Counted from the stretch's first letter, positions 9,863-20,273 are shown. The stretch: DNA of 64,000 nt from Leptospira broomii serovar Hurstbridge str. 5399 (GCF_000243715.2 NZ_AHMO02000011.1:124001-188000), one strand, 5' to 3'. Numbers and translations are program-made. Notes: generated by a model not told the origin, from the letters alone.

Positions 9863-10888
9863 GTGACGACCGCCCATCCGACCCAATTGATGAGTCTTTC
9901 CCAGTATTTGATTGAGGAGCAATTAAAGCTTCCTCAAGCGACGGGAGATTTTACGGCTCTCATGAGTCACTTGGTTTACGCAGCAAAAATCGTTTCTAGG
10001 GAAGTTCGTAAGGCCGGATTACTGGATAATATTTTAGGTTCCACAGACCAGACAAACGTTCAGGGCGAAACAGTCATGAAACTGGACGAATATGCGGATA
10101 AAATCTTTACTCACACTCTCACGCGTTGCGGTCATTTATGTGCGATGGGGAGTGAGGAACAGGAAAATATCATTTCGATCCCGACAGGTTATAAGATTGG
10201 TAAATATACGATCGCGATCGATCCTCTGGACGGCTCTTCAAATATAGACGCGAATGTTTCGATAGGCACAATATTCTCCGTTCATTTACGCACATCGCCT
10301 CAAGGAACGCCCGGCACCAAGGAAGATTTGCTACAAAAAGGGGCAAAACAGAGAGCGGCCGGATATATCGTGTATGGATCTTCAACTATGTTAGTCTTGT
10401 CTGTCGGTAAGGGGGTTTCCGGATTTACTTTGGATCCTTCCTGCGGGGAATTTATACTCTCGCATCCTGAAATGAAGATGCCGGAGTCCGGCGGAATCTA
10501 TTCGATTAACGAAGGAAATTATAATTACTGGTCCGATGAAGTAAAAAATTATATTCGAGATATCAAATCCATCGAAGGCGGACGTAAACCGCAATCCGCT
10601 CGTTATATAGGATCCCTTGTCGCGGATTTTCATAGAAATTTACTTAAGGGCGGAATCTTTCTGTATCCGAACGATACAAAATCTCCGAAATACCCGAAAG
10701 GAAAACTACGATTGTTATACGAAGTAGCTCCGATGGCATTGATCGCCGAGCAGGCGGGAGGAGTCGCCATTACGGTGGAAGGGCAAAGAATTCTGGACTT
10801 ACAGCCTTCCGAACTTCACGAAAGAACGACATTCATCGTAGGTTCAAAAAAGGAAGTAGAGCATTTCCTTACTTTCATTAAAAAGTAA
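9863..10888 (+). CDS. fbp: Fructose-1,6-bisphosphatase class I
   Basis: Gluconeogenic enzyme hydrolysing fructose-1,6-bisphosphate to fructose-6-phosphate, essential when growth is on fatty acids. The metal/phosphate motif DPLDGSSNID is at about residue 118, the substrate segment GGIFLYP is near 260, and the C-terminal part contains EQAGGVA. Length (341) is normal for class I. The start is GTG at 9863, supported by TAGGAGA 5 nt upstream. The gene stands alone between divergent 9237-9767 and the convergent signalling operon. Confidence 0.95.
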   Translation: MTTAHPTQLMSLSQYLIEEQLKLPQATGDFTALMSHLVYAAKIVSREVRKAGLLDNILGSTDQTNVQGETVMKLDEYADKIFTHTLTRCGHLCAMGSEEQENIISIPTGYKIGKYTIAIDPLDGSSNIDANVSIGTIFSVHLRTSPQGTPGTKEDLLQKGAKQRAAGYIVYGSSTMLVLSVGKGVSGFTLDPSCGEFILSHPEMKMPESGGIYSINEGNYNYWSDEVKNYIRDIKSIEGGRKPQSARYIGSLVADFHRNLLKGGIFLYPNDTKSPKYPKGKLRLLYEVAPMALIAEQAGGVAITVEGQRILDLQPSELHERTTFIVGSKKEVEHFLTFIKK

Positions 10889-10890
10889 TC

Positions 10891-10941
10891 CGGAAGCGGG
10901 TTCCGAATCCGAAGTGATAAAGAACGAAATTTCATCGTTCT
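10891..10941. terminator. Possible terminator hairpins after fbp
   Basis: CGGAA/TTCCG at 10891-10905 and AGAACGA (10921-10927) / TCGTTCT (10935-10941) form two short hairpins between converging genes. Neither has a good T-run, so activity is uncertain. Confidence 0.35.
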
Positions 10942-10953
10942 GCCGATTCGATT

Positions 10954-11733
10954 TCATTTCCATGGGTTATCGGAAAGCGAATTGCTAAAGTCTCGGATGA
11001 TCAGGATGTAGGCAAGATCTAATTCCTCTTCCACTACGACGAATTTATTTACCGTCAACACTTCCGTCATAACTTTTTCTTTCGAAACTATAAAACCGTG
11101 GGAAGGAATATCTAAATCAGATTCCGCTTTTAATATCGTATCTAAATCAGAATCCTTAGAAGGAGAAGAAACCAGTATTCTGACAACTTCTTTGAGAGGA
11201 CGTCCGGACGCTTCCGATTCGTTCCAGCCGGTCAACTTTTGTGCAGTTCCGTTTATAAAGCAAATATTTCCGGAACGATTGACGGCAACGATACCCTCTT
11301 GCAGATTATAGAGCGTCGCCGACACGAGGCGGTCGTCTTCTAAAAAACCTTTTTCAATCTTATGCCTGTATAGAGTTAGCTCTATCGCAATTTGAAGTTC
11401 CCTGCTTTGAAAAGGTTTTAAAATATAACCGTCGGGTCCGGTCGCCTTAGCCCTGGTTAAAGTTTGCGCATCCGAAGAGGCGGTTAAGTAAATGATAGGT
11501 ACGTCTGAAAATTTATGAATTTGTTCCGCCGCTTGGACCCCATCGATAAATCCATTGGATAAAATTATATCCATAAGAATCAAATCTAGCTCGGTATTTT
11601 CCGCTTTTTCCACCGCCTCCTCTCCGGTATAGACGATGAACGGAGCCGGGTAACCCATTCTCAAAATTCTATGCTTAATATCTTGAGCGACGAGTCCTTC
11701 GTCTTCAACAATGAGTATTTTTGCAGTTCCCAA
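10954..11733 (-). CDS. Response regulator with C-terminal PAS domain
   Basis: The receiver domain is at residues 4-125, with acidic pocket VEDE near the start, the phosphoacceptor Asp in LILMDI, YLTAS for the Thr switch and the conserved Lys in ILKPF. A PAS domain follows at about 135-250 (LYNLQEGIVAVNRSGNICFI, LTGWNESEASGRPL). There is no DNA-binding or enzymatic output. It is the last gene of a leftward operon, 36 bp after the lone receiver gene. It is probably a phosphoryl acceptor whose PAS domain relays the signal to a partner kinase or cyclase. Confidence 0.88.
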   Translation of the reverse strand: MGTAKILIVEDEGLVAQDIKHRILRMGYPAPFIVYTGEEAVEKAENTELDLILMDIILSNGFIDGVQAAEQIHKFSDVPIIYLTASSDAQTLTRAKATGPDGYILKPFQSRELQIAIELTLYRHKIEKGFLEDDRLVSATLYNLQEGIVAVNRSGNICFINGTAQKLTGWNESEASGRPLKEVVRILVSSPSKDSDLDTILKAESDLDIPSHGFIVSKEKVMTEVLTVNKFVVVEEELDLAYILIIRDFSNSLSDNPWK

Positions 11734-11769
11734 ATTGAGCCTTCCTTTTCCGGTAAAATCTTCGCTCGA

Positions 11770-12246
11770 TCAGTAGGTTCGCTGAATTTTCATATCAATA
11801 ATACTTTTAATATTTTCTGAAATAGAATTGAGTAAGCGATAATCTTCTTTTCTTTTCTTTTTTAGTTCGTGGTTACTCAATGCTGTTTCGATTAAAACTT
11901 GAAGTCCTTTGATTCGGAACGGTTTCAATACGTAAGCGAACGGATTTGTGGCAATGGTTCGTGAAACTGACGATGAGTCGGCGTATGCGGTTAGAAAAAT
12001 AACAGGAACATCTATTTTTCCTCCGAACGCAATTGCGGTTTCGACACCGTCAAGGACACCTGAAGAAAACATTATATCCATTAACAATAAATCCGGCGGG
12101 GACTCGATTACCCTGCGAATCGCTTCTTCGCCGTTTCGGGCAATACTTACGTTAGGATATTCCGCTTTTATTAGGCGGCTTTGGATATCCTTCGCTACTA
12201 TGTTTTCATCTTCTACGACTAGAATTCTGGCAGGATTTACACTCAT
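11770..12246 (-). CDS. Stand-alone response regulator receiver protein
   Basis: A 158-residue protein made of one receiver domain (VEDENIVAKDI, phosphoacceptor Asp in LLLMDI, FLTAYA, VLKPFR) followed by a short helical tail of about 30 residues. No output domain is present. Its receiver is related to that of the downstream receiver-PAS protein (both start with an ED-E/N-xVAxDI pattern), suggesting duplication. Its start overlaps the stop of the upstream kinase by 4 bp (ATGA), indicating translational coupling. Confidence 0.9.
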   Translation of the reverse strand: MSVNPARILVVEDENIVAKDIQSRLIKAEYPNVSIARNGEEAIRRVIESPPDLLLMDIMFSSGVLDGVETAIAFGGKIDVPVIFLTAYADSSSVSRTIATNPFAYVLKPFRIKGLQVLIETALSNHELKKKRKEDYRLLNSISENIKSIIDMKIQRTY

Positions 12247-13415
12247 CTTTTTACCCGACTGCGATCTTTAAACGCTAAAGTAAATTTTGTTCCCGAATCT
12301 CTACTCAAATGTAATTTTCCCTCGATTTGCTCGGCTAACGTACTTACTAATTGTAAGCCTAAAGAATCGGCTTGTCTATAGTCAAAATTTTCCGGGAAAC
12401 CTACACCGTCGTCCTCGACCGTTAAAATATATTCATCTTCGAAATTTTTTATCGAAACGGATACTTTACCTTCGTCTCGGCCGCGAAAGCCGTATTTCAG
12501 CGAATTTGTTACTAACTCGGTTACGATCAATCCGCAATGTATTGCCGAATCTAATCCGAATGTTACGGGATCGGCGTCAATTTCGAAGCTGATTCGTGAA
12601 TCTACTCTATATGTTCTCAACAAATTGGTTACTAAACTTCGCAGATACTCCTTAAAATCCATTCTAGCTAAATCTTCGTTTTGATACAATAGTTCATGAA
12701 TGAGTGCGATCGATCTAATTCTGGACTGGGAATCTTCGAACATCTCCAGCGATTTTTGATCTTTAATATAATTGCCCTGTAAACTCAAAATGCTTGATAC
12801 GATTTGAAGATTATTCTTCACACGATGATGTATTTCGCGAAGAAGAACCTCCTTTTCTCGTAAGGAGTTTCGCAGAGCCTCTTCTGCTCGTCTTCTTTCT
12901 ATATTCTCCGTCATTAATTCAGCGTTGACTCTATGTAACTCGGCAGTACGTTCTTCGACTCGTACCTCCAGTTCATCATGACTTTGCCGAAGTAATTCTT
13001 CCTGCAGAATTAGAATTTTGTTTTTTTTGAATAGATCAACAAATACGGAAACTTTTGATTTCAGTATTTCGGGGGCGATAGGTTTAATTAGAAAATCGAC
13101 AGCTCCTAACGAATATCCTTTAAACATTACGGTATCACTATTGCTGTAAGCGGTCAAAAAAATGATCGGAATTTGCGCGCACCTTTCGCGTTGACGTATC
13201 AGCGAAGCGACTTCGAAACCGTCCATCCCGGGCATCCGGACGTCCATAAATATTAGAGCAAAATCCTCCGGATCAAGAAGTAGTTTTAAGGCATCCTGTC
13301 CCGAATAAGCTTTAATCACATTCAATTCTGGATCTGCGAGAATATATTCCATCACTCGTAGATTCTCGGGATTATCGTCGACGATGAGAATATTCACATT
13401 AAATTTTAGATCCAT
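12243..13415 (-). CDS. Receiver-HisKA_2 sensor histidine kinase
   Basis: An N-terminal receiver domain (about residues 6-125; phosphoacceptor in LIFMDVRMPGMDG) leads through a coiled coil into a HisKA_2 domain with the diagnostic IHHRVKNNLQIVSS. A HATPase domain follows, with TNSLKYGF (N box) and VEDDGVGFP (G1 box). There is no membrane segment, so it is a soluble kinase controlled by phosphorylation of its own receiver. The ATG at 13415 is chosen because it lies 2 bp after the TGA of the hybrid kinase gene and begins just before the receiver; an upstream in-frame ATG would need a 31-residue extension overlapping the previous gene. Confidence 0.9.
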   Translation of the reverse strand: MDLKFNVNILIVDDNPENLRVMEYILADPELNVIKAYSGQDALKLLLDPEDFALIFMDVRMPGMDGFEVASLIRQRERCAQIPIIFLTAYSNSDTVMFKGYSLGAVDFLIKPIAPEILKSKVSVFVDLFKKNKILILQEELLRQSHDELEVRVEERTAELHRVNAELMTENIERRRAEEALRNSLREKEVLLREIHHRVKNNLQIVSSILSLQGNYIKDQKSLEMFEDSQSRIRSIALIHELLYQNEDLARMDFKEYLRSLVTNLLRTYRVDSRISFEIDADPVTFGLDSAIHCGLIVTELVTNSLKYGFRGRDEGKVSVSIKNFEDEYILTVEDDGVGFPENFDYRQADSLGLQLVSTLAEQIEGKLHLSRDSGTKFTLAFKDRSRVKR

Positions 13416-13417
13416 AT

Positions 13418-16400
13418 TCACCTGCACAGCAGCACCCGAAGCAACGAAAGTAACTGATCGACACTCACCGGTTTCGTAATATAATCGGTGGCACCGGCAT
13501 CGATGCACTTTTCTCTGTCACCTTTCATTGCCTTGGCTGTCAGGGCAACAATCGGAAGTTGGGCGAAATTCTCATCCGCCCGAATGCATCTCATAGCCTC
13601 ATAACCGTCCATGTCCGGCATCATTACGTCCATTAACACGACTTCCACGCCCTCGACCTTTTTTAAAAGTTCAATACCGTCTCGAGCGTTTTCAGCATAC
13701 TCGATTTTCATTTTATGCTGCTCGAGAACGCTGGTTAGCGCAAAAATATTTCGCACATCGTCGTCTACGATCAGCACTTTGCGACCTTTTAACGCTTGAT
13801 CGTTATGTAAAGTTTCCGTAATTAATTTTTGATGTAGAGGTGTGATATTTTCGATCGGCTGATGCAGAAAGATTGATATTTCTTCCGCCGCCAATTCCGG
13901 CGACTCGACTTCCTTCAGAATAAATCCGCTCTTTAGATTTTGAATTTCGGCTTCCTGAGCTTGACTAAGTTCGGAATCGATGTTTAGGACAATCGGAATT
14001 ATTTCCTTTCCTAGATGGCTGATTTCAAGTAAGAAATCATGGAAAGACATATCCGGTAGTTTAAACGAACAGTAAATGCAATCAAAAGAATCCTGCATTA
14101 AGAAGCTTATTGCTTCACGCGCATTTTCCGTCGTCTTTATACTTAAATCGCGCTCACCGAGCAATTCGCGAAGTTCCTTTAATGTTTCCTCGCTTCCATC
14201 GATAATCAGAAGGGATCTCGACTTTTTACTTTTAAAATTTAAGAACGTATCAAAGATTTGCTGAATCATATTCGGCTCGATCGGCTTGGTTATATGTGAA
14301 AGAGCTCCCATTCGCAGACTTCTTCTCCATTCATTTTGCTCGGATATTATCTGTACTGGAATATGTCTGAATTTCGTCTCTTTTTTTAACCAATTAAGAA
14401 TGAGCCAACCGTTCATGTCGGGTAATTGATGATCGAGTAATACGGCTTGAACGGGAAAATCCTTTAAGAGAGAAAAGCCGGTTTTACCGTCTAGTGCAAC
14501 GAGACCTTTGAACCCGTTCTTTCGGGATATTTCTAGAAGCAGCATTGCGAATGCTTCGTCTTCTTCGATAATTAGGATCGTATCACCGGAAAGGCTTGAA
14601 CGGTCGTCTTCCACTAAACGTCTCGGGATTCTTTTGGAGAATGATTCGCTTAAGATTACCGGATTCACCCGGTTGCTGATTCCGTTCGACTGAATCCATT
14701 CCGTTTGTTCTCCGGCAGTTTGAGTTTCATCCGTCGGTATGTATTCGATCGGGAGATAAAGTGTGAATGTGCTACCCGTATTCGATTGACTTGTGAGTCT
14801 AAGTTCTCCGCCTAATAATCTGGTGATCTCCTTGCTGATCGATAAACCTAGACCTGTCCCACCGTACTTCCGACTTGTGCTTCCGTCGGCTTGTCGAAAA
14901 GCCTCGAAAATCAAAGTTTGCTTTTCCAGCGGGATGCCGATTCCGGTATCTATAACTGAGAAGGCTATCACCGAGCTCGCCTGATTTAGAATTTGGTGAT
15001 CGCTACCCCAGCCCGATTTAACTGGGGAAATGACCAAGCGTACTCCTCCTTTATGAGTGAACTTAAACGCATTAGAAAGTAGGTTTCTCAATATCTGCTG
15101 TAACCTTTGCAGGTCGGTAGTCATTCTGGCCGGGAGATCGACGTTTAAATCGACTTGGAATTCAAGCTCCTTATTTCGAGCGGTCTCTCTAAACGACCTT
15201 TCAAGATAATCCGCGAATTCCTGAAATGATACGGAATCCAAATCAACCGTCATTTTGCCGGATTCTATTTTTGATAAATCTAATATATCGTTGATCAGTT
15301 GCAGCAAATCGTTGCCAGAACTGTGAATCGTTCGGGCATATTCGATTTGTTTAATCGATAAGTTATTATTTTCGTTATCGTATAATAGCCTAGATAAGAT
15401 CAACATATTATTAAGAGGAGTTCGTAATTCGTGGGACATATTGGCGAGAAACTCGGATTTGTATCGGGATGTTAAGGCGAGTTGTCTCGCCTTCTCTTCG
15501 AGAGAATGTCTGGCCTGCTCTACTTCCATATTTTTTCGCTCGACTTCGTTATTTTTTCTCGCCAGAAGTCTAGCTTTCTCTTCCAGCTCGTCGTTTTTAT
15601 CCTGCAATTCTTCCCTTTGTTCCTTAAGCAGATCCTCGGATGCTTGCAAAGATTTGGCTTGTTCTTCCAATCGTTCGTTCGTTTTAGTCAGCTCTTCTTG
15701 ACGTCCTTGCAGCTCCTCCGTTAAAGTCTGAGACTGAATTAGAAGCTCTTCCGTTCTCATTCCGGCGGCAATCGTATTTAAAACGATTCCGATACTTTCA
15801 GTGAGCTGATCTAAAAAGTTTAGATGGATCGGTGTAAAACTCGGAAAGGAAGCTAACTCGATAATCGCCTTCACTTCTCCCTCGAATAAAACCGGGAGAA
15901 CGACGATATTGAGTGGCGCCGATTCCCCGAGCGCCGAGCTGATCTTGATGTAATCGTTAGGGACCTGAGTTAATAGGATTCTCTTCCGTTCCAAATAACA
16001 TTGGCCTACCAGTCCCTCTCCAGGGTCAAATCGATTCGAGACATTCTTGCGCTCTTGGTATGCATAACTTACCAAGAGTTTTAAGGAAGCCTCTTCCTCT
16101 GCGTTTTCTGTAATGAAAAAAGCTCCGTGTTGAGCGGAAACAAGAGGAGCCAATTCCGATAAGATCAATTTACTTACGTTTACGAGGTTTCTTTGGCCTT
16201 GCAGTAATCTAGTAAATTTCGCGAGGTTCGTTTTGAGCCAGTCTTGTTCGGTATTGATTCTAGTCGTTTCTCTTAGATTTCGAATCATCTCGTTAATATT
16301 ATCCGAAAGTGCCGCAACTTCTCCTGCGGCCTTAACCATAACGGTCCTGGACAAATCTCCTTTCGTCACACCTGTGGCAACCTCGGCGATGGCTCGAACC

Positions 16401-17566
16401 TGAGTGGTAAGGTTACTTGCCAACTGATTCACATTATCCGTTAAATCTCTCCATAATCCGGCCGCTCCGGGAACGCTTGCTTGACCTCCTAATTTACCCT
16501 CGATTCCCACTTCCCTTGCAACGGTCGTCACTTGGTCTCCGAATAGACCTAAAGTATCGATCATATCATTGATCGTATCGGAGAGTTCCGCTATTTCCCC
16601 TTTGGCTTCCAAATATAATTTTTTCTTTAAGTCTCCGTTAGCTACTGAGGTTACTACCTTGGCGATACCGCGAACTTGAGTTGTGAGATTATTCGCCATA
16701 AAGTTCACGCTGTCAGTGAGGTCCTTCCAAGTTCCGGCTACTCCACGAACGTCAGCCTGGCCTCCAAGCTTTCCTTCAGTTCCCACTTCTCTAGCAACCC
16801 GAGTCACCTCGGACGCGAATGAATTCAATTGATCCACCATCGTGTTGATCGTGTCCTTGAGTTCTAGGATCTCTCCTTTTACATCCACGGTGATCTTCTT
16901 AGATAAGTCACCTGTCGCTACCGCCTTGGTTACTTCCGCTATGTCTCGCACCTGTCCGGTGAGATTTCCGGCCATAAAGTTCACGCTATCCGTGAGGTCC
17001 TTCCATGTTCCGGCTACTCCACGAACGTCAGCCTGGCCTCCAAGCTTTCCTTCAGTTCCTACTTCTCTAGCAACCCGGGTCACTTCCGACGCGAATGAAT
17101 TCAACTGATCCACCATCGTATTAACGATTTTAGCCGTACGTAGGAATTCCCCTTTTAACGGGCGCCCTTCGATTTCTAAAGACATATTTCGAGAAAGGTC
17201 TCCGCCGGCTACCGCTCCGATTACACGCATTACTTCGGTATTCGGTTGTACTAAATTACCTATAAGGGAATTAACGGAATTCATGCAGGCTGCCCAAGAG
17301 CCGCCTGTTGCTACTGCGCTTATCCGGTGTGAAATTTTTCCTTCTTGACCGACTTCGTTACTGATTCGCTCGAATTCTTTTACCATCCGGTCATTTTGGT
17401 CTATTATATCATTAAGAATGTCTGATATTTTACCCGCGATACCGGTTTGGTCGAGCGGCATTCGTCTGGATAGATCTCCTCTTTTCAATGCGGACAAAAC
17501 TTCCAGCAATTGTTTTAAGTCGAGCGTGTCTCTAACAGGAATTTCAGTCGTTTTCGTCGAAACCAT
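13418..17566 (-). CDS. Nik1-like hybrid histidine kinase with tandem HAMP repeats and three receivers
   Basis: A 1382-residue soluble kinase. Residues about 14-430 are tandem HAMP units, with five GDLS/GDLK-type modules alternating with four EGK-type modules and a 92-residue period, the layout of fungal group III (Nik1) osmosensors. A GAF domain (about 450-600) and a long coiled coil (610-700) follow. The HisKA domain has phospho-acceptor His712 in SHELRTP, and the HATPase ends near 965 (GTGLGLSI). Three receivers follow. Asp1045 (LLDHQLPDM) and Asp1313 ([11 protein letters not shown]) are present, but the middle receiver has Ser1167 where Asp should be (CSFKLPDM). No membrane segment or Hpt domain is seen. 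It is first in a four-gene operon. Ligand unknown; osmotic or stress sensing is only an analogy. Confidence 0.93.
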   Translation of the reverse strand: MVSTKTTEIPVRDTLDLKQLLEVLSALKRGDLSRRMPLDQTGIAGKISDILNDIIDQNDRMVKEFERISNEVGQEGKISHRISAVATGGSWAACMNSVNSLIGNLVQPNTEVMRVIGAVAGGDLSRNMSLEIEGRPLKGEFLRTAKIVNTMVDQLNSFASEVTRVAREVGTEGKLGGQADVRGVAGTWKDLTDSVNFMAGNLTGQVRDIAEVTKAVATGDLSKKITVDVKGEILELKDTINTMVDQLNSFASEVTRVAREVGTEGKLGGQADVRGVAGTWKDLTDSVNFMANNLTTQVRGIAKVVTSVANGDLKKKLYLEAKGEIAELSDTINDMIDTLGLFGDQVTTVAREVGIEGKLGGQASVPGAAGLWRDLTDNVNQLASNLTTQVRAIAEVATGVTKGDLSRTVMVKAAGEVAALSDNINEMIRNLRETTRINTEQDWLKTNLAKFTRLLQGQRNLVNVSKLILSELAPLVSAQHGAFFITENAEEEASLKLLVSYAYQERKNVSNRFDPGEGLVGQCYLERKRILLTQVPNDYIKISSALGESAPLNIVVLPVLFEGEVKAIIELASFPSFTPIHLNFLDQLTESIGIVLNTIAAGMRTEELLIQSQTLTEELQGRQEELTKTNERLEEQAKSLQASEDLLKEQREELQDKNDELEEKARLLARKNNEVERKNMEVEQARHSLEEKARQLALTSRYKSEFLANMSHELRTPLNNMLILSRLLYDNENNNLSIKQIEYARTIHSSGNDLLQLINDILDLSKIESGKMTVDLDSVSFQEFADYLERSFRETARNKELEFQVDLNVDLPARMTTDLQRLQQILRNLLSNAFKFTHKGGVRLVISPVKSGWGSDHQILNQASSVIAFSVIDTGIGIPLEKQTLIFEAFRQADGSTSRKYGGTGLGLSISKEITRLLGGELRLTSQSNTGSTFTLYLPIEYIPTDETQTAGEQTEWIQSNGISNRVNPVILSESFSKRIPRRLVEDDRSSLSGDTILIIEEDEAFAMLLLEISRKNGFKGLVALDGKTGFSLLKDFPVQAVLLDHQLPDMNGWLILNWLKKETKFRHIPVQIISEQNEWRRSLRMGALSHITKPIEPNMIQQIFDTFLNFKSKKSRSLLIIDGSEETLKELRELLGERDLSIKTTENAREAISFLMQDSFDCIYCSFKLPDMSFHDFLLEISHLGKEIIPIVLNIDSELSQAQEAEIQNLKSGFILKEVESPELAAEEISIFLHQPIENITPLHQKLITETLHNDQALKGRKVLIVDDDVRNIFALTSVLEQHKMKIEYAENARDGIELLKKVEGVEVVLMDVMMPDMDGYEAMRCIRADENFAQLPIVALTAKAMKGDREKCIDAGATDYITKPVSVDQLLSLLRVLLCR
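16695..16850. repeat. HAMP-coding DNA repeat, copy A
   Basis: About 155 bp that is nearly identical to 16971-17126, exactly 276 bp (92 codons) away. Runs of identity include synonymous positions, which points to recent duplication or gene conversion rather than protein constraint alone. Confidence 0.85.
16971..17126. repeat. HAMP-coding DNA repeat, copy B
   Basis: Partner of 16695-16850. Differences are few single bases, for example near the ends of the block. Confidence 0.85.
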
Positions 17567-17697
17567 AGCCTTTCACTCCGATGCTAAAGATGCAAAAATA
17601 TTGCAGAAAGTAATAATTATGCAACGGAAATGGAAGAGTAACAACAAAAATTGATATTGAAATTTATCGTATTAATATAGTTAAACGATACTATAAT

Positions 17698-17718
17698 TTG
17701 TAGCGAAAAATGCTACAA
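17698..17718. repeat. TTGTAGC-N7-GCTACAA hairpin upstream of hybrid kinase
   Basis: TTGTAGC (17698-17704), loop GAAAAAT, GCTACAA (17712-17718). It lies 130 bp upstream of the hybrid kinase start and 73 bp after the NarL regulator stop. Its arms resemble those of the palindromes at 8806 and 8888. Confidence 0.6.
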
Positions 17719-17790
17719 GGAAAAGGTAGGCAAGGTATTCAATTTTCGAATCAACTTAATATAGAAGTTTTACGAGCTTGATCGTACTTC

Positions 17791-18423
17791 CTATTCAAGT
17801 AATTGTTGGTCGAAAGCATATCGCACTAATTCTTGAGTCGATTTTAAATTCATTTTATATAATATCCGAGATCGATACGTGTTGATCGTATTTACGCTCA
17901 ATCCTAAATCCTGCGAGATACTTCGAACATTTTTTCCTTTAGCTAAAAGTAATAGAATTTGAAATTCACGTTCCGAAAGAATTTCATGAGATAAGCGGTC
18001 AGCGGGGTTGGATAATTCTCTGACGAGTATTTCTGCAGCTTCGGAACTTACATAACGTTGACCAGCGGCAATTCTTCTAATTGCACCGATTAATTCGTCT
18101 CCGGCGCTGCCTTTCGTAATATAACCGGCGGCTCCCGATTTTAGGGCTCTAACTGCAAATCGTTCTTCCGGGTACATACTTAAGACTAAAATATGCGTAG
18201 TAGGACAGGATTTGTGAACGTATTTAACAGTCTCTAGACCGTTCATAAGCGGCATATTCAGGTCAAGAATGAGTATATCGGCAGTACGATCGGCGAGAAA
18301 CTCTAGCACCTGCTTTCCGTTTTCGGCTTCATAAACCACGTTAATATCCTGTTCTCCGACCAGAATTTTTTTCAGGCCTTCTCTTATTAGTACATGATCG
18401 TCCGCAAGTATTGTATCAATCAT
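17791..18423 (-). CDS. NarL/FixJ-family response regulator
   Basis: A 210-residue regulator. The N-terminal receiver has phosphoacceptor Asp in LILDLNMPLMNG and the conserved Lys in ITKGSAG. The C-terminal LuxR-type helix-turn-helix (LSEREFQILLLLAKGKNVRS and the recognition region SVNTINTYRSRI) binds DNA. The start overlaps the stop of the kinase gene by 4 bp (ATGA), so the two form a classic kinase-regulator pair. The regulator is probably activated by the kinase encoded by 18420-20156. Targets unknown. Confidence 0.94.
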   Translation of the reverse strand: MIDTILADDHVLIREGLKKILVGEQDINVVYEAENGKQVLEFLADRTADILILDLNMPLMNGLETVKYVHKSCPTTHILVLSMYPEERFAVRALKSGAAGYITKGSAGDELIGAIRRIAAGQRYVSSEAAEILVRELSNPADRLSHEILSEREFQILLLLAKGKNVRSISQDLGLSVNTINTYRSRILYKMNLKSTQELVRYAFDQQLLE

Positions 18424-20156
18424 AGGAATACCGTTTTTAGTGTTTCTCCGCGCGGGATTCTTACTGCCACAGTAGTTCCTTTGGAATTATTGCTTTCGAT
18501 AGTTAACTCCCCTCCTAAAACTGTGGCTCTTTCTCTCATACCGATCAGACCTAAGGATTTAGAATTTGAAATCTCATCGGTAGGAATTCCTACCCCGTTG
18601 TCGTGAACGGATAGTCGTAAGCTCGATGCATCTTGGGTTAAAGACACATCTACAATTGTTGCCTGGGAATGTCTAATCACGTTAGTAAGTGTTTCTTGAA
18701 GAATTCGAAAAATAGCCGTTCCACTTTCCGCACCGGGGTTAAGCGGGACTTCAGCATCTATGGAGATATTACAGACGATACCCGATCGCTTTTGAAAATC
18801 CTTAACATACCATTCTATTCCTTCCAATAAACCGAGATCGTCGAGGATTAAGGGTCGAAGTTCGGTCGCGATTCTTTGTACCGATTGGATGGCCGAATCC
18901 GCAACCTTGCTCATTGAATTTATTTCATTTATCAATCTTTCTTCATTATGGACTATTTCGCTCTTCTTTTTACGCAATAAGGAAAGGTCGATTTTCAAGA
19001 CGGTTAATAATTGTCCTAACTCGTCGTGAATTTCGCGAGCGATCCGAACCCTTTCTTCTTCCCTTACATGTTGTAAGCGAGCGGCCAAGGATCTTAATTC
19101 TTCCCTTGAATTGCGCAGATAATTTTCGGAATACGTTCTTTCAAATACTCGTCCGATTTGAGAACCGATATGCCTTAAAGCTTCCAAGAATGAGGGCTCC
19201 GGTATTTCAGGGCCGGAAAAAAATTCCAAAACACCTACAATTGTTTCTCGAACAAAAAGCGGAATCGAGCAGCAAAAGTAAATACCCGCCTTCCACGCCA
19301 AGTCCTGCTCTAAAGTCGTGAATACGGATCGAAAATCATCGACCCAAATTACCTTTCTTTCCTTTATGACCCGCATAGCAATGCCTGACGCAGTAGAATG
19401 AATTTGCTTTTCCAATTCTAACTTGAATTCTTTGAGTGCAGTCTCCTCCTCCATATACCAGATCGGCGCTAACTCGAGCATTTCCGTTTCGGAGGACCAC
19501 AAATAAACACGACCGAGCTTCCAACCCGATATAAGGCAAATTCTATCTAAAGCAAATTGAAGGAGTGATTCGACACCATCTGCTTCGTTGGCTGCGGTCG
19601 AGATTTGCTGGAGAAGGTTTAAAATAGAAATTTTCCAGAGAAGTTGCTCTTTATTGGCCGGATCCGACTTTTCGGACCCTTCATCTGACGTTAAGGATTT
19701 AGTTGGCGAAATGGTCGGGTCGATCCGAAAATCCAGTTCCTTTAACGATTGCCGGTAAGACAATGCCGGTCCTTTAAATAAAGAATTACTTTCGGAAAGA
19801 GTCGAATCCGAATCTTCAAAAACGGCAAAATAAAAATTACAATCCGAAGAACTCCGCCAAACGGAAACAAGTTCGGGGGACGAACTTGCGCGTGCTCTCT
19901 TTGAATGAACTACCGCATGAAATGCTAAGGACAAAAAATCATTTCGAGCATCCCATTCCGGTATAATGCGAGCTAACGTATTAAATTGAACGGATTCTCC
20001 GAGATCTGGAAATTCCAGCCACGCCGCCTTATTCCATTTTAGAATATTCCAATCGTAATCGAGAAGTAATAAAGGATCTTCGATACAATTTTCAAGAAGA
20101 TTCCATTCATCGAAAATTAAGGTTCGATCATATTCTATATTTAACGGATTCGGCAC
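18420..20156 (-). CDS. Soluble PAS-GAF HisKA_3 sensor kinase
   Basis: A 578-residue kinase. An N-terminal PAS-like region (PLLLLDYDWNILKWNKAAW) is followed by a GAF domain at about 180-335 and a short coiled coil. The HisKA_3 dimerisation domain carries phosphoacceptor His in REIHDELGQLL. The HATPase has NVIRHSQA and VHDNGVGIP. No membrane segment is visible, so it senses a cytoplasmic signal. The start codon is GTG without an obvious Shine-Dalgarno. Coupled to the NarL-type regulator immediately downstream. Confidence 0.92.
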   Translation of the reverse strand: MPNPLNIEYDRTLIFDEWNLLENCIEDPLLLLDYDWNILKWNKAAWLEFPDLGESVQFNTLARIIPEWDARNDFLSLAFHAVVHSKRARASSSPELVSVWRSSSDCNFYFAVFEDSDSTLSESNSLFKGPALSYRQSLKELDFRIDPTISPTKSLTSDEGSEKSDPANKEQLLWKISILNLLQQISTAANEADGVESLLQFALDRICLISGWKLGRVYLWSSETEMLELAPIWYMEEETALKEFKLELEKQIHSTASGIAMRVIKERKVIWVDDFRSVFTTLEQDLAWKAGIYFCCSIPLFVRETIVGVLEFFSGPEIPEPSFLEALRHIGSQIGRVFERTYSENYLRNSREELRSLAARLQHVREEERVRIAREIHDELGQLLTVLKIDLSLLRKKKSEIVHNEERLINEINSMSKVADSAIQSVQRIATELRPLILDDLGLLEGIEWYVKDFQKRSGIVCNISIDAEVPLNPGAESGTAIFRILQETLTNVIRHSQATIVDVSLTQDASSLRLSVHDNGVGIPTDEISNSKSLGLIGMRERATVLGGELTIESNNSKGTTVAVRIPRGETLKTVFL

Positions 20157-20273
20157 GCAATGATTATGCCGTTTTAACTAGGATTTTTCAATTCGTTTTT
20201 CCCGCCTATCTATCCGTCCTTGAAAAAAAGGTAATATCTTGAAAAGGATTTTAACTAAACACGGCAGGAAACT

